A stretch of DNA of 32,779 nt from assembly GCA_937998045.1 (NCBI GenBank), contig CALKVG010000047.1, positions 1-32,779 of the forward strand. The letters are read 5' to 3'. Under the pieces are notes generated by a model. The model saw only the letters and a list, made by a program, of their open reading frames with translations. It searched no databases and was not told where the DNA came from. Origin of the DNA: an uncultured Myxococcales bacterium (GTDB lineage: Bacteria > Myxococcota_A > Polyangia > Polyangiales > Polyangiaceae). The position numbers were made by a program, and so were the translations under genes. This document shows, piece after piece, positions 15,835-24,018 of this stretch. Numbering within the stretch: position 1 is the first letter of the stretch; every line of letters starts with the position of its first letter.

Positions 15835-16083
15835 ATGTCCGACGAAGACTTGAAATCCGAGATCGAGCGCCTCAAGAGCGAAAACGAGCGCCTGAAGAAC
15901 CGCGGCCCTCGCGGGACGTCCCTCAAAGTCTCCGAGAAGGGCGGCGTCTCCGTATACGGGTTGGGGCGGTTCCCGGTCACTCTCTACAAGGAGCAGTGGG
16001 CGAAGCTGCTCGACATGGCCGACGACATCCGCGCGTTCATCCAGGAGAACGACGCCAAGCTCAAGACCAAGAGCGACGAATAG
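15835..16083 (+). CDS. Conserved 82-residue coiled-coil protein, function unknown
   Basis: The start chosen is ATG 15835 (MSDEDLKSEIERLKSENERL). Residues 3-23 form a short leucine-zipper-like coiled coil. The rest is a compact domain with the very conserved-looking segment LKVSEKGGVSVYGLGRFPVT followed by LYKEQW and MADDIRAFIQEN. I recall near-identical short proteins in several phyla, never with a known function. No signal or membrane segment is present, so it is likely cytoplasmic. It ends three bases from the stop of the convergent exosortase gene. The sharp drop in composition bias and the coherent secondary structure support a real gene. Confidence 0.87.
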   Translation: MSDEDLKSEIERLKSENERLKNRGPRGTSLKVSEKGGVSVYGLGRFPVTLYKEQWAKLLDMADDIRAFIQENDAKLKTKSDE

Positions 16084-16086
16084 GGC

Positions 16087-16971
16087 TCAGGGGACGGCGG
16101 ACGCCGCGGGTCCGGCCGGCGGGGCGGCGCTCGATCGGCGCATGACGAGCCACCAGCCAAGGCCGGCGGCCGCCATGGAACCGATGGCGATGAACCCCGA
16201 GCCCGTTCCGTCGTCCCAGAACTCGAACGAGGCGTCGTCGCCGCGCATGACCGTCGACGCCAGCAGCGCGATCCGGGCGACGTTTACGGCGAACCCGACC
16301 AAGGCGGCGATGGCGAAGAGGGCGACCTTCTGCATAGGGGTCGTCCGGAACAGCGCGATGACGAGCGCCGCGATGACCCACAGGCGCGAGATGCCGAGCA
16401 TCCCCGAGCAAGCGATCTCCACGTCGAGCGTTCCCTGAGGCATACGCAGCGAGTCGCCGTCGAGGATCACCGCGTGCCCGGCGGCGCGGTGAACGGCGTA
16501 CGCGCCCCATGCCGTCAGGTCGACGAGGCGGTACACCCACAGACCGCGAATGTCTCTGGGAACGGGGTTTAGCAGGGGGAGGGCGAGCACGAGAAGCTCG
16601 CGCCGGAAGGTGCTCGCGGCGCGGCGGCCGGATGCAGCCGCTGCCAAGCCGGCCCCTGCGGCGAGCGGCAAGAGCCGATCGAACGCCTTGTAGCTCGACG
16701 TTGCCCCGAGGGCGATCACCGCCGCGGCGACGACGAGAGCGCCGGCGCCGGTCCACGCGGCGCCGGCGTCCGCCGCGACGCTCTCGCTGCGGCGCCACAC
16801 CAGGTACAGAGCCGTTGCCCAGGCGATGGCCGTCGTGACCCAGAAGTCGTCCGCGTATCCTGCTCCGGAGCGGTAACCGAGGGCGACCTGGAGGGCGGCA
16901 GTCACGCCGCCGGCCCAGAAAAGCCAGCGATCGCGAGGACTACGAAGGAGGCGCGGCGACGCCGCCCCCAT
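16087..16971 (-). CDS. Exosortase family membrane protease/transpeptidase with atypical active site
   Basis: This 294-residue protein starts at ATG 16971, whose A is shared with the stop of the PEP-CTERM gene (TGATG). It has about eight hydrophobic segments. Exosortase hallmarks are EIACSGMLG with catalytic Cys188, and FAVNVARIALL with Arg233. The third catalytic position, normally His in a (W)H-x-G-x-G-type stretch, reads FEFWDDGTGSGF here, with Asp253 at the His place. The rest of that stretch (GTGS) is kept, so this is a clean substitution rather than decay. By family knowledge exosortases cut PEP-CTERM tails at the outer side of the inner membrane and hand the protein on to the envelope. 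The immediate upstream gene encodes such a tail, so it is the likely substrate. Confidence 0.87.
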   Translation of the reverse strand: MGAASPRLLRSPRDRWLFWAGGVTAALQVALGYRSGAGYADDFWVTTAIAWATALYLVWRRSESVAADAGAAWTGAGALVVAAAVIALGATSSYKAFDRLLPLAAGAGLAAAASGRRAASTFRRELLVLALPLLNPVPRDIRGLWVYRLVDLTAWGAYAVHRAAGHAVILDGDSLRMPQGTLDVEIACSGMLGISRLWVIAALVIALFRTTPMQKVALFAIAALVGFAVNVARIALLASTVMRGDDASFEFWDDGTGSGFIAIGSMAAAGLGWWLVMRRSSAAPPAGPAASAVP

Positions 16972-17186
16972 CAGCGCGTGCGCTTGCGGTTCGCGGCCCA
17001 GCGCGCCGTCGCGACGCCGCCCGCGCCGAGCGCGAGGCCGATGACGGTGATCGGCTCGGGTGCACTGTGGTGGCCGCCGCCGTGGTCTCCTCGGTCGCCG
17101 CCGCCGTGGTCGTCGGCGCGAGACAGCGCCGGGGCCCCCAGGACGATGAACCCAGCGATCGATGCGACGACGAGCGGCTTGAACAT
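16971..17186 (-). CDS. Small PEP-CTERM sorting-signal protein
   Basis: This 71-residue protein starts at ATG 17186, with GGAGG (complement of 17194-17198) seven bases upstream. Residues 1-24 are a signal peptide (IAGFIVLGAPALSRA). The mature part is only about 18 residues, rich in Asp, Gly and His (DDHGGGDRGDHGGGHH). It is followed by the PEP-CTERM tail: APEP (42-45), hydrophobic ITVIGLALGAGGVATARW, and the basic end AANRKRTR. All three parts of the sorting signal are intact. By family knowledge the tail is cut by an exosortase, and the gene for one overlaps the stop codon by one base. The His/Asp-rich segment may bind metal; that is inference. Confidence 0.88.
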   Translation of the reverse strand: MFKPLVVASIAGFIVLGAPALSRADDHGGGDRGDHGGGHHSAPEPITVIGLALGAGGVATARWAANRKRTR

Positions 17187-17193
17187 GCCGAAT

Positions 17194-17198
17194 CCTCC
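17194..17198 (-). promoter_or_regulatory. Shine-Dalgarno of the PEP-CTERM gene
   Basis: GGAGG on the - strand, seven bases before ATG 17186. It confirms translation of this very short gene and fixes its start ahead of the signal peptide. Confidence 0.7.
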
Positions 17199-17246
17199 CG
17201 AGCAATGCTCACTTGTGACATACCCGGACAGCGCTGTCTAGGGAAA

Positions 17247-17328
17247 GGCTCAGCTACGGGCTAACCGACGGTCAGCTATGGCTAAGTACTGGCAGCTACT
17301 ACCAACTACGGCTCACTACTGCCCTACT
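17247..17328. repeat. Degenerate direct repeats, about 11-nt period
   Basis: About seven imperfect units related to GGCTCAGCTAC follow one another: GGCTCAGCTAC, GGGCTAACCGAC, GGTCAGCTAT, GGCTAAGTACT, GGCAGCTACT plus ACCAACTAC, GGCTCACTACT, and GCCCTACT. The block is AT-richer than its surroundings. It fills the space between the PEP-CTERM gene and the rhodanese-MoeB gene and includes the MoeB stop codon. It may be protein-binding sites for the PEP-CTERM promoter or a decayed simple repeat. Confidence 0.55.
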
Positions 17329-18512
17329 GCGCAGAAGCCCTCGTAATCGATGTAGCTCGCGATCGTGGGCTTGGGGCCGCAGACGGGGCAGTCGGGGGCG
17401 CGCCGCAGGCGGAGCTCTCGGAACTTCATCTTGAGGCTATCGTAAGTGAGCAAGCGCCCGGCGAGCGTCGTCCCCTTGCCGAGGAGGAGCTTTATCGCTT
17501 CCGTGGCCTGAAGCGTCCCGATGATCCCGCAGAGGATTCCGAGCACGCCGGCCTCCTGGCAGCTCGGCGCGAGATGGGGCGGCGGCGGCTCCGGGTAGAG
17601 GCAGCGGTAGCAGGGGCTCGCGTCGGAAAGGCCGAGCTTCTTCGCGGCCTTCGCGGGGACGAACGTCGTCACCTGGCCATCGAAGCGGAAGATGCTCCCA
17701 TGGACGACGGGCTTGCCCATCCATACGCTGGCGTCGTTCACGAGGTATCGCGTCGGAAAATTGTCGGTCCCGTCGATGACGACCTCGTAATTGTCGAACA
17801 GGCGCTCGACGTTGGCGCTCGTCATGCGCTCCCTGTGAGGAACGACTTTCACGTCGGGATTCAGCTCGGCGATCGTCTTCGCCGCGCTCTCGACCTTGGG
17901 CGTCCCGACGCGGCTCGTCGCGTGGATAATCTGCCGCTGGAGGTTCGACGCGTCCACGACGTCGGCGTCGACGACCCCGAGCGTGCCCACGCCCGCTGCG
18001 GCCAGGTAGAGCGCCGCCGGCGAGCCCAGGCCTCCCGCGCCGAGCAAGAGCACCTTGCTCTGAAGGAGCTTCGCTTGCCCCGCCTCACCAACCTCCGGCA
18101 AAAGGATGTGCCGCGAGTACCGATCTCGCTGCGCGTCGCTGAGCGCAGGAGGCGTCTCCATGGGGAAGCCCAGGTCCTTCCACCGTACAAAGCCGGGGTT
18201 CGCGGTCTCGACGTTCGTATAGCCGAGCTCCTGAAGCGTGGCCGCGGCCAGCGCGGACCGCGTACCGCCGGCGCAGTACAGGGCGATTCGCGCGTTCTTG
18301 TCCGGGAGCTTTTGCTCGGCCTGGATCTCGAGAAATCCGCGGGGGAGCGACACGGCGCCCGGGATGTATCCGGCGCGCCACTCGTCTTTCTCGCGCACGT
18401 CGACGAGCGTCATCTTTTCGCCGGCGTCGATACGCCGCTTCAGTTCCTCGAGGGAGACCTGCTTCGTGCGCTTTCGGATGTCGGCGATGAGGTCCGTGTA
18501 CGTGGTGGGCAT
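17316..18512 (-). CDS. moeB: Rhodanese-MoeB/ThiF fusion (sulfur-carrier adenylyltransferase)
   Basis: This 398-residue protein starts at ATG 18512 (MPTTYTDLIADIRKRTKQVS). Residues about 17-115 are a rhodanese domain with the active loop CAGGTRS (C80). Residues about 125-395 are an E1-like MoeB/ThiF domain. It has the ATP-binding GAGGLGSP (158-165), DADVVDASNLQRQIIH, the catalytic-type Cys308 (APSCQEAGVLG), and zinc Cys pairs C291/C294 and C375/C378. By family knowledge MoeB adenylates the C-terminus of MoaD and the rhodanese part supplies sulfur, for molybdopterin or other thiocarboxylate carriers. The rhodanese comes first, the reverse of eukaryotic MOCS3. No moaD, thiS or other cofactor gene is in the window, so the carrier is unknown. 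The last codons lie inside the repeat block. Confidence 0.92.
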   Translation of the reverse strand: MPTTYTDLIADIRKRTKQVSLEELKRRIDAGEKMTLVDVREKDEWRAGYIPGAVSLPRGFLEIQAEQKLPDKNARIALYCAGGTRSALAAATLQELGYTNVETANPGFVRWKDLGFPMETPPALSDAQRDRYSRHILLPEVGEAGQAKLLQSKVLLLGAGGLGSPAALYLAAAGVGTLGVVDADVVDASNLQRQIIHATSRVGTPKVESAAKTIAELNPDVKVVPHRERMTSANVERLFDNYEVVIDGTDNFPTRYLVNDASVWMGKPVVHGSIFRFDGQVTTFVPAKAAKKLGLSDASPCYRCLYPEPPPPHLAPSCQEAGVLGILCGIIGTLQATEAIKLLLGKGTTLAGRLLTYDSLKMKFRELRLRRAPDCPVCGPKPTIASYIDYEGFCAVGQ

Positions 18513-18576
18513 TGGAGTGTGGGAATGTAACGCCGCTGCGAGCGTTGTCGACGAGAAGGCCGGGCTGGCCGGGCTT

Positions 18577-19752
18577 CTATGCCCGCCCGAGAAACGCGGC
18601 GAAGGCGCGGCCCCGAGCCTCGTCGGGGCCCGTGCACGCGGACGCGAGGGCGGCACAACCGGCACCAGGTTTTTCCATTGGGGCCGCCGCCCCAATGGAC
18701 GTCGCTTCGAGGGAAAGGGCGGTCAGCGCGTCCTGGAGGATGCGCCCGAATCCGTAGATGTCGTCGAGCGGGTTGCTCGGACGTCCGGCGAGGCGCTCGG
18801 GCGAGACGTAGCCGAGGCTTCCGGGGGGGCTCGGCTCGCCGACGCGACGCGCCGTTCCGAAGTCGCTGAGGAGCGGAGCGTCCGCGTCGCGAAGGAGCAC
18901 GTTGGCGGGCTTCACGTCATGGTGCACCCAGCCGGCCGCGTGAACGCGGGCCAACGTGCGCGCCAGAGGCAGCGCCCAGCGAGCGATGGGCGAGATGGCC
19001 GGGTCGCGCGTCCGGAACAGGCCGCGCAACGGCCCGAGAGGCGCCGCTTCCATGGCGAGCCAGCCCTGCGCGGGATCGACGTCGAAGACGCGCACGATCC
19101 CCGGGCCCGCGAGGGCGACGGCGACGCGCGCCTCGTGCAGCAGCTGCGCACGATCCCTCTCGGGGCGGTGGTACACCTTGAGCGCGACGCGCCGCCTGAG
19201 GTCGCGATCCTCTGCCTCGTAGACCACGCCTGCGCCGCCGCGCCCCACCTCTGCAAGCAAACGAAACGGCGCCTCCGGCGCGCTCGCTACCAGCGTCGCG
19301 CCATCGTTCGCGTGCTGCGGCGGCTCCGAAAGGCCCAGCGCCTCCCGCCAGCGCGCGTGTCGCTCGCGGGCGCCGGGCCAGTCGAAGTCGCGAAGCAGTA
19401 CGCGCTCGACCAGGGCGACCGCGCCCGGAAGGTCGCCGGCGCGGGCGAGCAAGTCCGACCGGAGCATGAGCGCCTCGGTCGTCGTGGCGCGCACGAGGGT
19501 TCCCTCGGCGATGGCCCCCTCTCCTCGGTCGATCAGCGTCGAGGCCAGGGCGAGCAGCAGCGGCTCCGGAAGCGGCCGACGCGCCTCGAGCGCGAGGAGG
19601 ACGCCGACCGCGCGTCCCTCGCGGGGTCCCGTGCGCAGGCGCGCAAACGTCGCCAGCGCTTCCTCGAGGGAAGGGCCGCCGGCGGCGCCGAACTCCGCGA
19701 GGCTGGTCAAATCCGCGTCGGCGCTCGCCTCGCCCTGGCCATCATCCGTCAC
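18577..19752 (-). CDS. Compact Ser/Thr protein kinase with N-terminal helical region
   Basis: This 391-residue protein starts at GTG 19752, inside the end of the upstream FHA gene (11-base overlap). Residues 1-155 are helical, TPR-like (LRSDLLARAGDLPGAVALVE). Residues about 163-391 are a kinase domain. It has the glycine loop GRGGAGVVYEA (170-180), Lys192 and Glu207. The catalytic loop is HHDVKPANVLL (277-287; HHD instead of HRD, Asp279 kept). DFG is at 297-299, SPERL replaces APE, and DDIYGFG is at 330-336. All key residues are present, so it should be active. The C-lobe is short and contains an inverted repeat at the DNA level. No membrane segment is seen, unlike many PknB-type kinases. The FHA gene upstream likely reads phosphothreonine made by this kinase. 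Confidence 0.9.
   Translation of the reverse strand: MTDDGQGEASADADLTSLAEFGAAGGPSLEEALATFARLRTGPREGRAVGVLLALEARRPLPEPLLLALASTLIDRGEGAIAEGTLVRATTTEALMLRSDLLARAGDLPGAVALVERVLLRDFDWPGARERHARWREALGLSEPPQHANDGATLVASAPEAPFRLLAEVGRGGAGVVYEAEDRDLRRRVALKVYHRPERDRAQLLHEARVAVALAGPGIVRVFDVDPAQGWLAMEAAPLGPLRGLFRTRDPAISPIARWALPLARTLARVHAAGWVHHDVKPANVLLRDADAPLLSDFGTARRVGEPSPPGSLGYVSPERLAGRPSNPLDDIYGFGRILQDALTALSLEATSIGAAAPMEKPGAGCAALASACTGPDEARGRAFAAFLGRA
18674..18699. repeat. Perfect 11-bp inverted repeat inside the kinase gene
   Basis: TCCATTGGGGC pairs with GCCCCAATGGA across a four-base loop. It encodes part of TSIGAAAPMEKP in the C-lobe, in a linker where kinases have no conserved structure. On the + strand a run of five T lies just before it. 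It looks like a small in-frame repeat insertion or a structured mRNA element. Confidence 0.5.
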
Positions 19753-21010
19753 GGCCTCGTATCTCCAGCAACGGTTTGCCGCCGCGCTCCGCCGCGAAAG
19801 CGTCCCGCGCGAGGAGCGTCACGGACGGCGACAGGCGCAGCGCGCCCGCGAACGCCGGAGGTGCGTCCCCCGTCACGAGCTCCATCCAGCCGTCGTCGCC
19901 GCTCTGCAGGCGCCACTGACCGATGCCCAGCACCGCAGGTCCGAGCGGCGCGACGTAGCGCGCGCCCGGCACCTCCACGGCGAGCGCACCCGCGAGCTCG
20001 TTCGCCGGACGTAGCGTGACGGGCACTTCGCGCCCGAGCCTGAGATCGACTCCGTCCCCCACGTGCGCTTCGCCCGCAAGCGCCAGGCCGCGGAGCAGCG
20101 TCCCGTTCCGGCTCCCCAGGTCGCGAACGACGAACTCGGCGCCTCGGCGCTCGACCGCGATGTGGCGCCGGCTGAGGGCGGCCGCGCCGATCGCGATCGT
20201 CCCCTGCCGCGGCTCCGCCGTCTCGAGCTCCGGCGCCCGCCCGATGACCAGGCTGTTGCCGAGCGCGAGGAGCACCTCACGCCCCTGCACGACGACGCGC
20301 ACGACCCCCGTCCCCACCCGCCGGTTCGCCAGAGAGTCGCCGCGGCGGCGCACCTCGTCGTCGGTCGACGTCCGCGAGAGCGCCAAGGCCTCGCGACGGC
20401 GACCGCTCGCGACGAGCATCTCCACCTCCTCCGAAGCGCTCCGCCGCGCCTGCGCTTCGCGGTCGCGACCCTGCTGCGCGACGAGGAGCGCATCGACCCT
20501 GTCCACCTCGCCCGCGCGCGCCAGGGCGCGCACCTCACCTTCCAGGTCGCCTGCCATCGCATACGCCTGCGCGGCTCGTTCGGGATCTCCGAGCCTCTCG
20601 AGCTCGCGGGCAGCCTGGGCGAGCTCCTGCCGCAACGTCGCGGTCATCGGCAGCCGCGAGTCCGTGGCGATGTCGAGCACCGTCGCGGCGCGCTTCCGCG
20701 CGGCGTGCTTCGCTCCGACGGTGTCGAGCGGCGCCGTGGCGACCGCCTGCGTGTAGTGCCGCAGCCGCGCCGACGGATCGACCTCCGCGTCGCCACGCAG
20801 AACCATCACGCGGGCCGACTCGTCGAGCCTCCCCGCTTCGGCGAAGAGCGCAGCAGCCTGCGCGAGCTCGCCCCGGAGCTCGGCGGCTCTGGCCTCCGCC
20901 AGCGCCTCGCGGCGGCCGCTCCCGAAGGCCTTCGCAAGGAATCGCGCCAAGGCGCTGGCCGGGCGAGACGCGGAGGGCCGAGGCGGGAGCGGCGGGACGG
21001 GGGTGCGCAC
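19742..21010 (-). CDS. FHA domain protein with TPR-like N-terminus
   Basis: This 422-residue protein starts at GTG 21010. Residues about 35-230 are Ala/Leu/Arg-rich helical repeats of TPR type (LAQAAALFAEAGRLDES, then DPERAAQAYAMAGDLEGEV). The FHA domain lies at about 235-330, with the phosphothreonine-binding residues intact: GR at 257-258, SRRH at 280-283 and SRNGT at 300-304. The C-terminal 90 residues are beta-rich and unassigned. No signal or membrane segment is present. By family knowledge FHA domains bind phosphothreonine peptides. Its stop overlaps the kinase start by 11 bases, so the pair is coupled. It is divergent from pilB across 47 bp. A role in pilus control is possible but is only suggested by position. 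Confidence 0.9.
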   Translation of the reverse strand: MRTPVPPLPPRPSASRPASALARFLAKAFGSGRREALAEARAAELRGELAQAAALFAEAGRLDESARVMVLRGDAEVDPSARLRHYTQAVATAPLDTVGAKHAARKRAATVLDIATDSRLPMTATLRQELAQAARELERLGDPERAAQAYAMAGDLEGEVRALARAGEVDRVDALLVAQQGRDREAQARRSASEEVEMLVASGRRREALALSRTSTDDEVRRRGDSLANRRVGTGVVRVVVQGREVLLALGNSLVIGRAPELETAEPRQGTIAIGAAALSRRHIAVERRGAEFVVRDLGSRNGTLLRGLALAGEAHVGDGVDLRLGREVPVTLRPANELAGALAVEVPGARYVAPLGPAVLGIGQWRLQSGDDGWMELVTGDAPPAFAGALRLSPSVTLLARDAFAAERGGKPLLEIRGRDG

Positions 21011-21011
21011 G

Positions 21012-21053
21012 ATCGAAGGCTTCAGCGTAGGCGCTTTCCTGTTAAGCTTCGAT
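21012..21053. promoter_or_regulatory. Inverted repeat in the 47-bp divergent FHA/pilB promoter
   Basis: ATCGAAGGCTT (21012-21022) faces AAGCTTCGAT (21044-21053). They are complementary over ten pairs with one bulged G. The repeat occupies nearly the whole space between the two start codons, so any factor bound there would affect both genes. It could be an operator, or a hairpin at the start of the pilB leader. Confidence 0.45.
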
Positions 21054-21057
21054 TAGC

Positions 21058-22758
<1,701 letters not shown>

Positions 22759-22768
22759 GGGAGCCCCC

Positions 22769-23920
22769 ATGACGCAGCCCACCGAGCTCCGAGTCAATCT
22801 GCACCAGCTCCTCAAGACGATGATCGAGAAGGGCGCGAGCGACATGCACGTGACGACGGGCACGCCGCCGCTACTCAGGATCGACGGCGCGATCGTGCCG
22901 CTCAAGCTGCCGCCCCTCGGTCCGGTCGAGACGAAGCAGCTCTGCTTCTCGGTGCTCACCGAGGAGCAGCGCGCGCAGTTCGAGAAGAACAACGAGCTCG
23001 ATCTGTCCTTCGGCGTGAAGGGGCTCTCGCGTTTCCGCGCGAATATCTACATGCAGCGCGGCGCCGTCGCCGGCGCCTTCCGGACGATCCCGTTCAAGAT
23101 ACTCACGTTCGAGGAGCTCGGGCTGCCGGCGGTCGTCTCCGAGTTTGCCAACAAGCCGAGCGGCCTGGTCCTCGTGACGGGGCCAACGGGCTCGGGGAAG
23201 TCGACGACGCTCGCCGCGATGATCGACAAGATCAACACCGAGCAGCGCGTCCACATCATGACGGTCGAAGACCCGATCGAGTACCTGCACCCGCACAAGC
23301 TCTCGATCGTGAACCAGCGCGAAGTGGGCACGGACACCGAGGGCTTCAAGACCGCGCTCAAGTACGTCTTGCGCCAGGACCCCGACGTCGTCCTCGTCGG
23401 CGAGATGCGCGACCTCGAGACGATCGAGGCGGCCCTCACGATCAGCGAGACGGGCCACCTCGTCTTCGCGACGCTCCACACGAACAGCGCCGTCTCGACG
23501 ATCAATCGCATTATCGACGTCTTCTCGCCCCACCAGCAGCCGCAGGTGCGGTCGAAGCTCTCGTTCGTGCTTCAGGGGATCATCTCGCAGCAGCTCTTGC
23601 CACGGATGGGCGCCCCCGGGCGCGTGATGGCGCTGGAGATCCTCGTTCCCAACGCCGCCATCAGGAACCTCATTCGCGAAGACAAGGTCCACCAGATTTA
23701 TTCGCAGATGCAGGTTGGCCAGGAGAAGTTCGCGATGCAGACGCTCAACCAGAGCCTCTACTCGCTCCACCAGCGGCGGCTCATCTCGTACGAGGAAGCG
23801 ATCGGTCGATCGACCGAGCCCGAGGAGCTTCGCATGATGATGGAGGGCCGAACGGCCATGGCCACGTCGGGTCCCGGCGTCCCCCCGCCGGCGCCGTCGC
23901 AGTCGCACGTGCGGCGCTAG
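22769..23920 (+). CDS. pilT: Type IV pilus retraction ATPase
   Basis: This 383-residue protein starts at ATG 22769, with a GAGGGAG ribosome site starting inside the pilB stop region. Walker A is GPTGSGKS (138-145, K144), Walker B is VVLVGEMRD, and the His box is FATLHTNS. The motif AIRNLIRE at 297-304 is the retraction hallmark that separates PilT from PilB and most PilU. It lacks the N-terminal MshEN domain and the tetracysteine site. The tail after 345 is Pro/Ser-rich. PilT depolymerises pili for twitching or social motility. pilC, which commonly follows pilT in myxobacteria, is not here; an unrelated secreted-protein gene comes next. Confidence 0.97.
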   Translation: MTQPTELRVNLHQLLKTMIEKGASDMHVTTGTPPLLRIDGAIVPLKLPPLGPVETKQLCFSVLTEEQRAQFEKNNELDLSFGVKGLSRFRANIYMQRGAVAGAFRTIPFKILTFEELGLPAVVSEFANKPSGLVLVTGPTGSGKSTTLAAMIDKINTEQRVHIMTVEDPIEYLHPHKLSIVNQREVGTDTEGFKTALKYVLRQDPDVVLVGEMRDLETIEAALTISETGHLVFATLHTNSAVSTINRIIDVFSPHQQPQVRSKLSFVLQGIISQQLLPRMGAPGRVMALEILVPNAAIRNLIREDKVHQIYSQMQVGQEKFAMQTLNQSLYSLHQRRLISYEEAIGRSTEPEELRMMMEGRTAMATSGPGVPPPAPSQSHVRR

Positions 23921-23995
23921 GCAGGACGTCTCGCAGTCTCCTCCACCGTCGGCCGGCGTGTGCTCTTGGGGGGGTACTTCCCTTGCATTGTCCCC

Positions 23996-24017
23996 ACTAA
24001 TCCCTAAGGGGGTTAGT
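23996..24017 (+). promoter_or_regulatory. Hairpin burying the ribosome binding site of the lectin-like gene
   Basis: ACTAATCCC (23996-24004) pairs with GGGGTTAGT (24009-24017), nine pairs including one T-G, closed by the loop TAAG. The only Shine-Dalgarno-like run, AAGGGGG (24006-24012), lies in the loop and the right arm. The start codon ATG 24019 follows one base after the stem. This geometry would block ribosome access when folded, as in RNA thermometers or protein-controlled leaders. No T-run follows, so it is not an intrinsic terminator of pilT. Confidence 0.5.
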
Positions 24018-24018
24018 C

